Notes: generated by a model not told the origin, from the sequence alone. A stretch of DNA of 50,959 nucleotides from Kiritimatiellia bacterium (GCA_017481725.1 JAFUOX010000062.1:1-50959), one strand, 5' to 3'; positions 24,521-34,324 are shown, numbered from the stretch's first letter. Made by a program: numbers and translations.

Positions 24521-25753
24521 ATGTCAGAGAAAATGATTTCCGTAGAAAATATAAGTAAGCATTATCGCCTTGGTGTAATTAATAGAAAAACCTTTGGCGA
24601 TGAGCTACATTATTTTTTAAAAAAATTGTTTCATAGAAAACTAGATGATTTTGTTACAATAGGTGACGAAGGACGCCTCGGAGCAAAAGGCTTGTTTAAA
24701 GCTCTTGATAATGTTTCTTTTACTGTTGAAAAAGGAGATGTTATTGGACTTATTGGCACAAATGGTTCAGGAAAATCAACTCTACTAAAGGTGCTTACAC
24801 GTATTACAGAGCCAACCACTGGGCGTGCAATATTGAATGGGCGTGTTGGCTCTTTGCTTGAGGTTGGCACAGGCTTTCATCCAGATTTAACTGGCCGTGA
24901 AAATATTTATCTTTCTGGTGCCGTGCTTGGTATGCATAAGCATGAAATAGAATCTAAATTTGATGAAATTGTTGAGTTTTCAGGAATTAAAGATTTTCTT
25001 GATACGCCTGTAAGACGATATTCTTCTGGAATGTATGTCCGCTTGGGCTTTGCTGTGGCAGCACATCTTGATCCAGAAATATTGCTTATAGATGAAGTGC
25101 TTGCTGTTGGCGATGCAGAATTCCAAAAGAAATGTCTTGCAAAGATGGACGATATTGCTAAATGTGGTAGAACTATTATATTTGTTTCGCACAATATGAC
25201 TGCTGTTCGTGAGCTTTGCAATAAATGTGTTTGGCTTAAGGATGGAAAGGTTTTTGCACAGGGTCCTTCAGCAAAAATAATAGATGAATATCTCCGTGCA
25301 ACAACACTAGGCTCAGGAGCTTTCCCAATTGTTGCTCCGGCAGATCCTCTCCAAGTCGATATGGTTCGACATTACTTTGATAATGATGATTTAGTCATTG
25401 AAAATGATATTTCTACGCGAGCAACAATCCCAGAGCTTGAGATACAAAATATTATTAAGACAGCATCAGGAGAAATAGTTGCAAAGGCAAATCTTCATAG
25501 CACAAATTTTATTGTCACGCAGTTAAATGGGGCGGTAACTGTGGTTGCAAGATTCCCAGGTATAAAGAAACTGCTTAATAATGGACGCTATTATGTTGAT
25601 TTAAATGTCAATAATCCTCATATTCGTGTTATGCTGACACGAAGTAAGGTTTTGGAAATCTTGGTTGATGATAAACCGGCACTAAATGGTCAAGACTCTA
25701 ATATCGTAAATTTTGGGTTACTAAATATACGGCCAACCTTTAGTAAAAAATAA
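24521..25753 (+). CDS. wzt: O-antigen/polysaccharide ABC transporter ATPase (Wzt-like)
   Basis: A 410-residue protein. The ATPase domain (residues 1-~260) has Walker A GTNGSGKSTLLK, signature RRYSSGMYVRLGFAVA and Walker B ILLIDEVLAVGDAEFQ. The C-terminal ~150 residues form a separate beta-rich part like the carbohydrate-binding domain of Wzt proteins that read the glycan end cap. The insertion between the first strand and Walker A (long FGDELHYFLKKLF stretch) is typical of this subfamily. It lies 21 bases after the permease. Confidence 0.9.
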   Translation: MSEKMISVENISKHYRLGVINRKTFGDELHYFLKKLFHRKLDDFVTIGDEGRLGAKGLFKALDNVSFTVEKGDVIGLIGTNGSGKSTLLKVLTRITEPTTGRAILNGRVGSLLEVGTGFHPDLTGRENIYLSGAVLGMHKHEIESKFDEIVEFSGIKDFLDTPVRRYSSGMYVRLGFAVAAHLDPEILLIDEVLAVGDAEFQKKCLAKMDDIAKCGRTIIFVSHNMTAVRELCNKCVWLKDGKVFAQGPSAKIIDEYLRATTLGSGAFPIVAPADPLQVDMVRHYFDNDDLVIENDISTRATIPELEIQNIIKTASGEIVAKANLHSTNFIVTQLNGAVTVVARFPGIKKLLNNGRYYVDLNVNNPHIRVMLTRSKVLEILVDDKPALNGQDSNIVNFGLLNIRPTFSKK

Positions 25754-25772
25754 CTTTTAATATATAAGTAAA

Positions 25773-26831
25773 ATGAAAGAAAACTATATTCGCCTTCCTG
25801 GTATTGATAATACAAATATCAATGATATACATTTGTTGAAGACACCTACCCAGGTTCGTGATCTTCTCCCTCAGACAGCACTTACACAGCAGAGTGTGGC
25901 AGAGGGACGTGCATCTATTGAGCGTATTTTGGATTGTATAGACAAACGCTTTATTGTAATCACTGGACCTTGCTCATTACACAATATAGAGGAAGCAAAG
26001 GAATATGCCCGCAGACTTAAGGCTCTTTCAGATAAGGTGGCAGATAAGCTTCTCATTGTTATGCGTGTCTATTTTGAAAAGCCACGCTCTGTGCTTGGCT
26101 GGAAGGGATTGATAAATGATCCATATTTAGACGATACCTTCCGCATGGAAGAGGGAATTCTTATCGCTAGAAAATTTTTGTTAGATTTAGCAGAATTAGG
26201 TTTGCCAGCAGCAACAGAGATTCTTGATACATTGACGCCTCAGTATATTGGCGATTTAATTTCTTGGACAGCAATTGGTGCTCGTACAGCAGAGGCTCAA
26301 ACACATCGTGAAATCGCGAGTGGATTATCAACTCCAGTTGGATTTAAAAATGCTACAGATGGTTCTCTTGGTGCTGCAATCAATGGAGTGCGAGCTTCTC
26401 TTGGTTCTCATCACTTTTTGGGAGTTACAGATGATGGATTGCCAGCAGTTTTTTCGACCTCTGGTAATCGCTATGCACATGTTGTTTTGCGTGGTGGTAA
26501 ACGCCCAAATTATGATGAGGTTTCAATTCTGGAATGTGAAGAGGCTCTTGAGGCAGCACATCTACCAAAACGCATAATAGTGGATTGCAGTCATGGTAAT
26601 TCATTGAAGAAGCCAGAGCGGCAAAAAACAGTTGTACATAGCATTTTAGGACAAATAGAAAATGGGAATACTTCTATTTGTGGCTATATGCTTGAAAGTA
26701 ATTTAGAATTTGGTTCACAGCCAATAACAGCAGATAAATCAAAGCTTAGGTATGGTGTTTCAGTTACTGATGCTTGCATTGGCTGGGCTGAAACAGAAGA
26801 GCTAATCCTAGAAACTTATAATCGAATATAG
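25773..26831 (+). CDS. aroG: 3-deoxy-7-phosphoheptulonate synthase (DAHP synthase, type I)
   Basis: A 352-residue enzyme of the first step of the shikimate pathway, joining PEP and erythrose-4-phosphate. The family motifs are ITGPCSLHNIEEAKEYARRL, VMRVYFEKPRSVLGWKGLIN, DPYLDDTFRMEEGI, ATEILDTLTPQYIGDLISW, IGARTAEAQTHREIASGLS, PVGFKNATDGS and IVDCSHGNSLK. The N-terminal extension typical of feedback-regulated AroF/G/H enzymes is present; which amino acid inhibits it cannot be read with confidence. It begins 20 bases after wzt. Confidence 0.93.
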   Translation: MKENYIRLPGIDNTNINDIHLLKTPTQVRDLLPQTALTQQSVAEGRASIERILDCIDKRFIVITGPCSLHNIEEAKEYARRLKALSDKVADKLLIVMRVYFEKPRSVLGWKGLINDPYLDDTFRMEEGILIARKFLLDLAELGLPAATEILDTLTPQYIGDLISWTAIGARTAEAQTHREIASGLSTPVGFKNATDGSLGAAINGVRASLGSHHFLGVTDDGLPAVFSTSGNRYAHVVLRGGKRPNYDEVSILECEEALEAAHLPKRIIVDCSHGNSLKKPERQKTVVHSILGQIENGNTSICGYMLESNLEFGSQPITADKSKLRYGVSVTDACIGWAETEELILETYNRI

Positions 26832-26890
26832 TTATCTTGTAGGTAAGAAACTTTGATGTGTTTTTGCTGCTGGATTTACTAATTCCATTG

Positions 26891-26919
26891 TTGATAAAAT
26901 TTCTTAATTTTATTACAAT
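26891..26919 (+). promoter_or_regulatory. Sigma-70-type promoter of nudC
   Basis: TTGATA and TACAAT are 17 bp apart. The -10 box ends only 9 bp before the nudC ATG, so the transcript would be leaderless or nearly so. Confidence 0.55.
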
Positions 26920-26928
26920 CTTGCACCT

Positions 26929-27783
26929 ATGAAAAAGATTTATTGGTATATTATTTGTGATGGCAAATTATATTTGCCAAATGGAGAGGTGCCTTGTGAG
27001 GAATTTTGTCCAGTTGCTCCTGCTCCAGGTAAAATTGTTTTTGGATTAGGTTTAATTAGTGGAATCCCTGCACGTGCAGTTTGCTGTGAAGAAAAGCTTG
27101 ATTCTTTGGTTGGCGTTCGTGATGCATTTGAACTTCTTCCAGAGTCGCTCTACAAGCCTGCACTTGCTGCACTTGAAAAGGTTTTGTGGGATTTAAATTC
27201 GCAGCATTGTCCTGTTTGTGGCGGACGCATGGATCCAGCTGGTTTTTCTGGAAAGCGCTGCTGCTCTTGCGGTAAACCTCAGTACACAATCATAGCCCCA
27301 GCAGCAATTATTCTTATAAAGCGAAAGCACTCAGCATTGCTTGTTCGTGCAAAGAATTTTAGAGGGACATTTTATGGGCTTGTCGCTGGCTTTGTTGAGC
27401 TAGGCGAGAGCGTGGAGGAATGTGTTGCTAGGGAGGCTTATGAGGAAACAGGGCTAACTCTAAAAAATATAAAATATTTTGGCAGTCAAATTTGGCCATA
27501 TCCAAATAGCCTTATGCTCGGCTTTACTGCAGAGGCAACAAACGACAAAATTTCTTTACTCGATTCTGAGTTAACAGCTGCAGAATTTTTCTCTATCGAT
27601 AATTTGCCTGAACTTCCACGTAAGGATTCTCTCGCTCGTAAGCTAATTGATAGCTGGATTGCAGAAGAAACTGCTGCAAGAGAGCAGCAAGCCGCAGCAA
27701 AGCTTGCTGCGCAGCAACTAGCCCAAGGTCCTTCCTTCAACGATTTTGAAGCATTTAAGGCGGCTGCTATCTATCAAAAATAA
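26929..27783 (+). CDS. nudC: NAD+/NADH pyrophosphatase, NudC-type Nudix hydrolase
   Basis: A 284-residue enzyme that cleaves NAD(H) and, in the NudC family, removes NAD caps from RNA. A zinc ribbon (CPVCGGRM ... CCSCGKPQY, residues ~98-121) separates the N-terminal domain from the Nudix domain. The Nudix box GFVELGESVEECVAREAYEE (then TGL) is complete. The family's SQPWPFPxS motif appears here as SQIWPYPNS. A Gln/Ala-rich C-tail follows. The -10 box almost touches the start. It is followed 13 bases later by the symporter gene. Confidence 0.9.
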   Translation: MKKIYWYIICDGKLYLPNGEVPCEEFCPVAPAPGKIVFGLGLISGIPARAVCCEEKLDSLVGVRDAFELLPESLYKPALAALEKVLWDLNSQHCPVCGGRMDPAGFSGKRCCSCGKPQYTIIAPAAIILIKRKHSALLVRAKNFRGTFYGLVAGFVELGESVEECVAREAYEETGLTLKNIKYFGSQIWPYPNSLMLGFTAEATNDKISLLDSELTAAEFFSIDNLPELPRKDSLARKLIDSWIAEETAAREQQAAAKLAAQQLAQGPSFNDFEAFKAAAIYQK

Positions 27784-27796
27784 AAGATTTTAAATC

Positions 27797-29131
27797 ATGG
27801 CCCTATTACTCATCTATATCGCCATTCTTGGATTTATCTGTATCCGTGATCTAACACGAAAACCAGCTGCGTTAGATTTTGTGGTTGCAGGGCGCAATCA
27901 AGGCGTTTGGGGTGTCTATGCATCCCTCATGGCTACAATGCTTGGTGCATCTGCAACTCTCGGTGTGGCAGAGTCTGCAACAAAAATTGGATGGTCAGCA
28001 ATGTGGTGGCTTGTTGCAGGTGCTATTGGTTTGCTTTTGCAGGCAGGGATTCTTACTTCGAGCATTGCAGTATTTAAACCCTGTTCTCTCCCAGAGCTTG
28101 CAGAAAAATTAGTTTCTCAACAAGCAAAGAGGGTTGTCGCAATTATAATTGGTGTTGCATGGATTGGTATTGTTGCAGCTCAATTTTATATAGGCTATGA
28201 ATTTATAAAATTGTTTTCAATTTCAGCACTATCTAGAGAGTGGGGTGTTGTCATTGCTGGTGCAATAACAATTTGCTATACAATGTGCGGGGGGCAGCTT
28301 TCAGTTGTTCGCACAGATAAATTGCAGGTGCTTTTAATTTTTGCAGCATTCATTGCTGCTGCGATAGCTTTAACTATAGGTGGTGGGCAAATGTCATTTG
28401 AAGCAAATGCCACCCTGCCACAATTTGAGCTGCTGAATGCAAGGTTTGGTTTGCAAGAATTAGTGCTAGTTCTATTTGCTGCTGGAGGAGCATTTTTCTT
28501 GGGACCAGATGTTGTGTCGCGCAGCTTTATTGCTCGCACACCACGCATTGCAAAGCTAGCCACGTTGCTGGCAGCAATTTCACTTTTATTTTTTGGTGTT
28601 GTGATTACATATATGGGTGTATGGGATTCAACAAATTATCCATCATCAACGGATAATCCAATTATACATATTGGAGTGCTGCTTCCATTCCCGATTAAGT
28701 TATTATTTTCACTAGGATTAATTTCTGTGCTGCTTTCTTCAGCTAATACGTGCTTAATAAATTGTGCGATAATTGTAGGTCGTGATATATTTGGTTGTGG
28801 CAGTGTGCGTTCGCTACGTACGGCAGTGTTGGTGCTTGGCCTTTTGGCAATGCTTCTCGCATTTTTAGATTATGGGATTATAGAGCTACTGCTTCTATCA
28901 TATAGCATTTATACACCAGGTGTGGCAATACCTTTGGTTGTGGCATTGTTGGCTTGTAGAAAATTCAAAATAAACCAAAGGGTTTGGCTTGCTGCTGTAA
29001 TTATTGGTGGAGCTTGTGGTCTAGCTTCTGCAATTGCTCCAACTGTATTCCCAAAGCTTTTCCCAGTTGTAGGTGGAGTAATTGCTTTTGCCATTTCTAT
29101 TGTGTCTATCAAACATAATTCAGTAGATTAA
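27797..29131 (+). CDS. Sodium:solute symporter family (SSS) transporter
   Basis: A 444-residue membrane protein with about 12 hydrophobic segments. It belongs to the SSS family: YASLMATMLGASATLGVAES near the first core helix, FFLGPDVVSRSFIARTPRIA, and LISVLLSSANTCLINCAIIV. SSS proteins use the sodium gradient to take up sugars, amino acids, pantothenate or similar solutes. The substrate cannot be assigned. It is probably cotranscribed with nudC. Confidence 0.85.
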   Translation: MALLLIYIAILGFICIRDLTRKPAALDFVVAGRNQGVWGVYASLMATMLGASATLGVAESATKIGWSAMWWLVAGAIGLLLQAGILTSSIAVFKPCSLPELAEKLVSQQAKRVVAIIIGVAWIGIVAAQFYIGYEFIKLFSISALSREWGVVIAGAITICYTMCGGQLSVVRTDKLQVLLIFAAFIAAAIALTIGGGQMSFEANATLPQFELLNARFGLQELVLVLFAAGGAFFLGPDVVSRSFIARTPRIAKLATLLAAISLLFFGVVITYMGVWDSTNYPSSTDNPIIHIGVLLPFPIKLLFSLGLISVLLSSANTCLINCAIIVGRDIFGCGSVRSLRTAVLVLGLLAMLLAFLDYGIIELLLLSYSIYTPGVAIPLVVALLACRKFKINQRVWLAAVIIGGACGLASAIAPTVFPKLFPVVGGVIAFAISIVSIKHNSVD

Positions 29132-29275
29132 TAGTGAATTGTCATATTACGATTGTATGTGCTTTTAATTCTGCAAATAACACCTTTCTCTAAGGTTAAA
29201 AATATTATCAGTGATTGTTGTATTCTTTCTTTTATGTATGATATACTTGTTGCAAATTAACTTAAGGGGAATAAT

Positions 29276-30097
29276 ATGAATTTTGTAAATCCAGATACAG
29301 CTCCATTATTTGATAAGAAGCTTTATATTTTTGATATGGATGGCACTATCTATCTAGGTAGTAAAATCTTCCCATTTGCTATTCGTTTTATCAACAATCT
29401 TCGTGCAGCAGGCAAGAAGATTTTGTTCTTCACCAATAATGCTTCTCATACAACAGATTTTTATGTCAATAAATTGACAAAGCTTGGCTTTTCTCCAACT
29501 CGTGAAGAGATTATGACATCTGGAGATGTTACTATTGAATTTTTGAAGCGCCACCGCCAAGGAAAGAGTGTTTATCTTGTAGGTACAGATGAATTAGTTG
29601 AGAATTTCCGTGAGAATGGAATACCAATGCTTTCTGGTAAGGAGGAGTGTGGAGACATTGTTGTCACAAGCTTTGATACAACATTAACCTATGAGAAGCT
29701 TGATAATGCTTGCCGTATGGTTAGAAATGGTGCAGAGTATCTTTCTACGCATCCTGATTTTAATTGTCCAACAGAAAGTGGATTTATACCGGATAGTGGT
29801 GCAATTGCTGCATTTGTGACTGCATCAACAGGAAAAACGCCAACATACTTTGGTAAGCCTCATAAAGAAACTATAGAAATGATTTGCGAGGCAACAGGTT
29901 TTGATTGTGGTGAGATGTGTATCTTTGGAGATCGACTTTATACAGATATTGCTGTGGGTAAGCGTCATGGTGTCACAGCTATTCTAGTGCTTTCTGGAGA
30001 AACAACAACTGAGGATGTTGATGCTGCTGCAGCTGCAGATAAACCTGATTATGTTTTTGATTCATTAGATGATGTTGATAAAATCATGTTTAAATAG
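29276..30097 (+). CDS. HAD-superfamily class IIA sugar/p-nitrophenyl-type phosphatase (NagD-like)
   Basis: A 273-residue cytosolic phosphatase. Motif I is FDMDGTIYLGS, motif II is FFTNNA, the Lys motif is GKPHKETIEM and motif IV is CIFGDRLYTDIAVGK. The class IIA cap lies between the second and third motifs. NagD-like enzymes dephosphorylate small metabolites such as UMP, sugar phosphates or phosphoglycolate; the substrate is not determined. The start follows AAGGGGAATAAT, and a T/A-rich promoter-like region (TATGATATACT) lies just upstream. Confidence 0.88.
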   Translation: MNFVNPDTAPLFDKKLYIFDMDGTIYLGSKIFPFAIRFINNLRAAGKKILFFTNNASHTTDFYVNKLTKLGFSPTREEIMTSGDVTIEFLKRHRQGKSVYLVGTDELVENFRENGIPMLSGKEECGDIVVTSFDTTLTYEKLDNACRMVRNGAEYLSTHPDFNCPTESGFIPDSGAIAAFVTASTGKTPTYFGKPHKETIEMICEATGFDCGEMCIFGDRLYTDIAVGKRHGVTAILVLSGETTTEDVDAAAAADKPDYVFDSLDDVDKIMFK

Positions 30098-30147
30098 GAG
30101 CAGGGCTTTAAAGCTTAAAATAGTCGAAAAGGCGTGTGGTGGCTTGT

Positions 30148-30169
30148 AAGCTAAATTAGGTTTTAGCTT
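30148..30169. terminator. Intrinsic terminator between convergent genes
   Basis: AAGCTAAA pairs with TTTAGCTT, flanked by A- and T-rich sequence. It lies between the HAD gene and the minus-strand gene ending at 30171. Confidence 0.55.
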
Positions 30170-30170
30170 T

Positions 30171-31478
30171 TCAGGCCTTTACATATGCGGTTCTATTTAA
30201 AGTTTTTTGATGAGATGGTGCACATAATAGCAGTAGTCCGTGTAAGAGTGAGAATGGACCTGCGTGCGTGCATTGGGAAAAATCAAGATTAGAGAGAAAG
30301 CTTATAAAGCGATTTATGTCTGCTTGGTCTAGGCTTATTTTAGGTGCAAGCAGTGTAGCTACCAAATAATTACCGAGAGAACGCAAATACTCAACAATAA
30401 TTGCAAAATCCTTATTGTAGGCAGGATTTAGATAGGTATAGCCATCAAAGACTGTGTTGTGTGGATTATCGGCAATCGTTGCAGGAGTGACATACATAGG
30501 CAGTGTTCTCCAATTGTTGCAATAAGCATTCCAATCACCAGTATAGACTTCGCAGCGTTCTAATACATTTAAAAATTCCCTCTTCGCTGTAAATGCTACA
30601 TTCTTCATAAGCTTTTCTATGCGCTTATGGTATGCTTTGAGAGTAGGGCAATGCAAAAGGATATGAAGAGAAAGCTGCATTTGCACAAGAGGAAAATCCC
30701 AAAAGTATTTTTCTTTATCAAATGCCTCAGATGCCTTTAAACCTTCCTCCATATAGCTCAATGCAAGGAGAGAAAACTCTTCGCATTTGCAGATTTCGCC
30801 TGCTGCTGCATAAATCATCGGGAGGCGTAGCATTTCGTGTACATCGCAATTCCATAAATCAGAAACAACTGCTTTGCCTCCATCAAGTCTTAGATAGCTA
30901 TAATTGTTTTCTTTTGTTACAGTGTTCTTTGTATATGTGGCAATGTTGAATAGAATTTCCTTAATTTGCTCTTGTTGATTGGCTGGTAGGGTTGGTACTC
31001 CATTGTAGATGTCAAATAAGCCTCCGACAACCATTGTTATTTGATCGCGTGAGCTATTGAAATAGCAGCTCTTTTTGTCAAATGGGGAAACACCACGTAC
31101 AAGGAATCCTAGCTTGCCATGCACGGATTGGCATAAATGTATTCCCTTGATTACGCATTCGGCTTTTGTGAAAATATTTTCGTAAGAAACAGTATGTTGG
31201 AGGGAGAGAATTTCTAGCATGTGCCCAGCATTTATTGAGCAGTCCTCCATGCCAGTGCTCCACCCGCAAGGATTGGGGAATTGCTTTGAAATTTCATCTA
31301 GTGTGGGAAGCTCAGCAAAGCGGTCGTCTCCTTTACAAATTCTATCGTAAAAGAGACTGGTTTTCTCGCAATAAAGCTTTTCCCAAAGATATTTTTCAAT
31401 GCTTGAAATTATGTGGCTGAAATTATTCATAAAATCCCAATCAAAGTTGTGTTTTCTCAATGGTGGATAATATGTCAT
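30171..31478 (-). CDS. Putative (alpha/alpha)6-toroid protein, function unknown
   Basis: A 435-residue protein without a signal peptide. It is almost all alpha-helical. Motifs include PNPCGWSTGMEDCSINAGHML, ECVIKGIHLCQSVHGKLGFL (shown in part), SSRDQITMVVGGLFDIYN and VSDLWNCDVHEMLRLPMIY. The spaced helix pairs with SxRDQ and Trp/His clusters resemble (alpha/alpha)6-toroid glycoside hydrolases and related proteins. No catalytic pair can be named with confidence. It is a single-gene unit in the opposite direction to its neighbours, at the border of the accessory island. Confidence 0.6.
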   Translation of the reverse strand: MTYYPPLRKHNFDWDFMNNFSHIISSIEKYLWEKLYCEKTSLFYDRICKGDDRFAELPTLDEISKQFPNPCGWSTGMEDCSINAGHMLEILSLQHTVSYENIFTKAECVIKGIHLCQSVHGKLGFLVRGVSPFDKKSCYFNSSRDQITMVVGGLFDIYNGVPTLPANQQEQIKEILFNIATYTKNTVTKENNYSYLRLDGGKAVVSDLWNCDVHEMLRLPMIYAAAGEICKCEEFSLLALSYMEEGLKASEAFDKEKYFWDFPLVQMQLSLHILLHCPTLKAYHKRIEKLMKNVAFTAKREFLNVLERCEVYTGDWNAYCNNWRTLPMYVTPATIADNPHNTVFDGYTYLNPAYNKDFAIIVEYLRSLGNYLVATLLAPKISLDQADINRFISFLSNLDFSQCTHAGPFSLLHGLLLLCAPSHQKTLNRTAYVKA

Positions 31479-31647
31479 AAATCTAACCTAAAAACAAGAT
31501 AGAAGTGCAAAATTTATGGGAAAACTTAGCCTCGTAGTTTTCTCAAGGTGATTGTTCTTGTGCTAGATGGGAAAAATATGCTATTACCCCTTTATAATGA
31601 AAAAGGAAAATACAAAAATAGGCATCAACAAATACTAGGTGTATTAG
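31479..31647. promoter_or_regulatory. Island border spacer, probable promoter region of the minus-strand gene
   Basis: A 7-bp inverted repeat (GAAAACT at 31520-31526, AGTTTTC at 31536-31542) lies 42 bp upstream of the minus-strand start and could be an operator. No gene is seen. Confidence 0.3.
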
Positions 31648-31867
31648 TTAATTATCTAAACGATTCCACAACCCACCTCTGCGGGAAAGAATTACCCACA
31701 GAGGCACAGAGACACAGAGATGCGGGATATACAACACTCTGAGCCTCTGCATCTCTGCGGGAGGTTAAAATCTGAACAGGTGGTAAAAATTTGAACAGTG
31801 AACGGGCTGAAGACAATGCGTTTTCAGCCCGTTTTTGTTTTGGCACGGATATTGCTATAAGATTGCT
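31648..31867 (+). promoter_or_regulatory. Sigma-54 promoter module A
   Basis: This block has four parts in order. A CTCTGCG/CACAGAG-type repeat stretch occupies 31670-31765. Two TGAACAG sites follow at 31773-31779 and 31792-31798, 19 bp apart. A hairpin comes next (ACGGGCTGAA / TTCAGCCCGT, 31802-31832) with a T-tract. The -24/-12 promoter TGGCACG-N4-TTGC is at 31841-31855. The second site starts 50 bp before the -24 GG. The order and spacing recur in modules B, C and E. It drives the small ORF at 31893 and the DUF262 gene. Confidence 0.85.
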
Positions 31868-31892
31868 GTTGACCCAAAAGAAAGAAAAGAAT

Positions 31893-31985
31893 ATGATAGT
31901 TCGTATAGGTTGCACTTATTCGTATGATATGGATTTCAATGATTATATGTTTGAGCAACGATTGAGGACGATGGGGGAGTTGTGA
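31893..31985 (+). CDS. Small ORF, 30 codons, first in sigma-54 unit A
   Basis: An ATG about 26 nt after the predicted sigma-54 start site opens a 30-codon frame (beginning MIVRIGCTYSYD). It may be a leader peptide or the truncated start of a lost gene; the sequence after its stop is repeat DNA. No family is recognised. Confidence 0.35.
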   Translation: MIVRIGCTYSYDMDFNDYMFEQRLRTMGEL

Positions 31986-32164
31986 TTTTTCTCCCGCAGA
32001 GACTTGAGAGGCGCAGAGAGGTGTTGGAAGTAATTTTCTGCGGCTTTTCGGAGCGGGATAAGAATGTATATGATAATTTACTGTCTTCGTAAGTGCGACG
32101 GGGCATAACAATAGCGAAACAACTTTCAGCATGCACTGCTGAAAAAAAAGAAAGGAAACGAAAA

Positions 32165-34324
32165 ATGAGAATCTGGAAATGTGACAGTAATTGGGGCGGT
32201 ACGAGGGTGTTGGATCTTTTTATTGACTATCGATGCGTGTTTTTTGGTACTGATGTTGATAAGGTTGGTCATTATTGGGAAGTGAAGCCTGACGATTTGA
32301 TTGCCATTTCTCGCGGTACGAGAATTGTTGCTATCGCCGAAGCAAGGACTCCTTTCATGAGGCTAACTGATATGTCTCGTCGGGTTATCGTCCCCAGGGT
32401 TATTCGCGAGCAGTTTGACAATACCGATGTGGATCCCGTCGGTTGCGAAATATCAGACGTTTGTTGGTTAAATGAGCCAATCGTCAATGGCAAAAGTCAG
32501 TCGCGCTTCTTTGAACTTGGGGTTGGATATGATGAAGTTAAGGCTGCATGGGAGGCGTTTAAGAGCACTCCCAAGGACTATTGTTTTGATATAAAGACCA
32601 GAACGGCAAGTCTATGTGGTGAATCAGATTCAATTTTCTGCAGTGAGCAGAACCGCTATGTGATTCCGGTTTATCAGCGACCGTATGCTTGGGGAGAGGA
32701 TCAGATCGGAAGGCTCTTGTGGGACATAAAGGAGGCGTTTGACCGCCAGGACAAGATGTTCGTGGGCACTATTCAGGTGTCTGCTCCTATCAAAATCGAC
32801 GACGACAAAAACAGTTTTCATTTGATTGATGGACAGCAGCGCTTGTCCACATTGTTAATATTGCTGAATATACTAGGTGTGGATTATACGGGAAAACTGC
32901 GCACGGTTGTTAATAAAGGGGCGGCCCAGCAATGTTGGGATGATTACTGCGATTGGGCAGATGGGAAAAGCGTAAGCAAGGAGGCTGTGGCCGTCAATGC
33001 ATACATCCATGCAGCGCTCTACATCAGAAGTTGGCTTGATGATCTGCGCAAAGAGCAAGAATTTGATGAGGTAGCGCTCTGCGAGTTCGTCAAATCCGAA
33101 CTCCGGTTTGTTGTCATCGAAACACAAGCAGGTATCTCGAAGACATTGGAGATATTCAATGTTATAAATACGGCGGGTATGGATTTGAATGCCTCGGATA
33201 TTTTCAAAATCCGCTTCTTCGAGTATCTCAGTCGTGATGGTATGGATGATAACCTTTTCCAACAGATATCGGATTGTTATCGGCAGATTGAAGACCGGAA
33301 TCGCAGTCTGGGCATGCATGTGATCGGAATGGATGATGTCCTAGCGTGCTTCCAACGGGTCATAGTGGCCAAGTTCGGGATGAACGCCGAAACATATTCA
33401 ATGTCCTCGTCCCAATTCTTTGAACATCTCTTCGATTATCTGAACAACGGCAAGAAATGGCCGGGCTTTCACGATGCTTTGCGAATTCAACTTGACATTG
33501 CGGATTTGCAGAATGTCGTGCGGATAATGCTGAAACTCGATGCAATGAGGCGCGGGAATTCACGGCTGAGGGTGAGCTGCAATTTCTTGAATGCCACTCG
33601 CTACGGTTGGTATGCCAAGCACATGTTGGCAGCGGCTTGCTATTTTGGCATATTGTCGGAAGATGACGTAGATGGAATGGCGGCGTTCAATGAGCGGCTG
33701 TTTAAAAAACTGGTTCCCGCAAGTATCGGATTTTCAAAGGTTGTCAATTCGATCAGGACGTCCAAGTTGTTGGAACTTCTGAGAAAATTGGCAACTGGGA
33801 ATGCGGACAATGTCGATTCGCATTTTTCGACCGACTGGGGCGCAAACGGATATTCCGAGGCATCGCTGGTCGAATCTGGCTTGAACCAGGAAATCGCATG
33901 GGTGGCACCCTGGAAGAACCTTCTGTGCAGAATGGTTGAGTATCTTGTCACACTCAATGACGCCGGAAACGGGAAGCATGGCATGGAAGAGGCTGATTGG
34001 CACGAGCTTGATGAAAGACTATTCCATACCTCATTTGACATCGAGCATATCCAATCCTATACCGACGCTGATAATGCAGAAGAGGTTAGAGGCGTTTGGG
34101 GTGCGGAATTGAATTCTCTGGGGAATCTTTCCCTTCTTGAGTTTGACATCAACCGCTCTATTCAGAATGAGAAGTATGATGAGAAATGCGAGGCTTATCG
34201 CAACAGTAAGTATAAGACTTTGCATAAGGTCATCAAAGAAAATTCCGAATGGAGCAAGTCGTCGGCTGTTGCGAGGCGAGAGCAGTTATCTGGGATGATA
34301 AAAGAATATCTTGCTTCAATCTGA
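32165..34324 (+). CDS. PUA/EVE-like - DUF262 - HNH (DUF1524) fusion nuclease, GmrSD/type IV-restriction-like
   Basis: About 719 residues from the ATG at 32165, chosen for AAGGAAACG upstream. Residues 1-~100 (MRIWKCDSNWGG, KPDDLIAISRGTRIVAIAEA) resemble PUA/EVE-type domains that read modified bases. The DUF262 domain has IPVYQRPYAWGEDQI and the DGQQR motif near residue 221. The C-terminus has the DUF1524 HNH pattern: DIEHIQSY, then NSLGNLSLLEFDINRSIQNE and a Lys. GmrSD, BrxU and SspE enzymes combine DUF262 and DUF1524 to attack modified phage DNA, so modification-dependent restriction is the inferred role. It lies under sigma-54 module A, and a PLD remnant follows it. Confidence 0.82.
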   Translation: MRIWKCDSNWGGTRVLDLFIDYRCVFFGTDVDKVGHYWEVKPDDLIAISRGTRIVAIAEARTPFMRLTDMSRRVIVPRVIREQFDNTDVDPVGCEISDVCWLNEPIVNGKSQSRFFELGVGYDEVKAAWEAFKSTPKDYCFDIKTRTASLCGESDSIFCSEQNRYVIPVYQRPYAWGEDQIGRLLWDIKEAFDRQDKMFVGTIQVSAPIKIDDDKNSFHLIDGQQRLSTLLILLNILGVDYTGKLRTVVNKGAAQQCWDDYCDWADGKSVSKEAVAVNAYIHAALYIRSWLDDLRKEQEFDEVALCEFVKSELRFVVIETQAGISKTLEIFNVINTAGMDLNASDIFKIRFFEYLSRDGMDDNLFQQISDCYRQIEDRNRSLGMHVIGMDDVLACFQRVIVAKFGMNAETYSMSSSQFFEHLFDYLNNGKKWPGFHDALRIQLDIADLQNVVRIMLKLDAMRRGNSRLRVSCNFLNATRYGWYAKHMLAAACYFGILSEDDVDGMAAFNERLFKKLVPASIGFSKVVNSIRTSKLLELLRKLATGNADNVDSHFSTDWGANGYSEASLVESGLNQEIAWVAPWKNLLCRMVEYLVTLNDAGNGKHGMEEADWHELDERLFHTSFDIEHIQSYTDADNAEEVRGVWGAELNSLGNLSLLEFDINRSIQNEKYDEKCEAYRNSKYKTLHKVIKENSEWSKSSAVARREQLSGMIKEYLASI

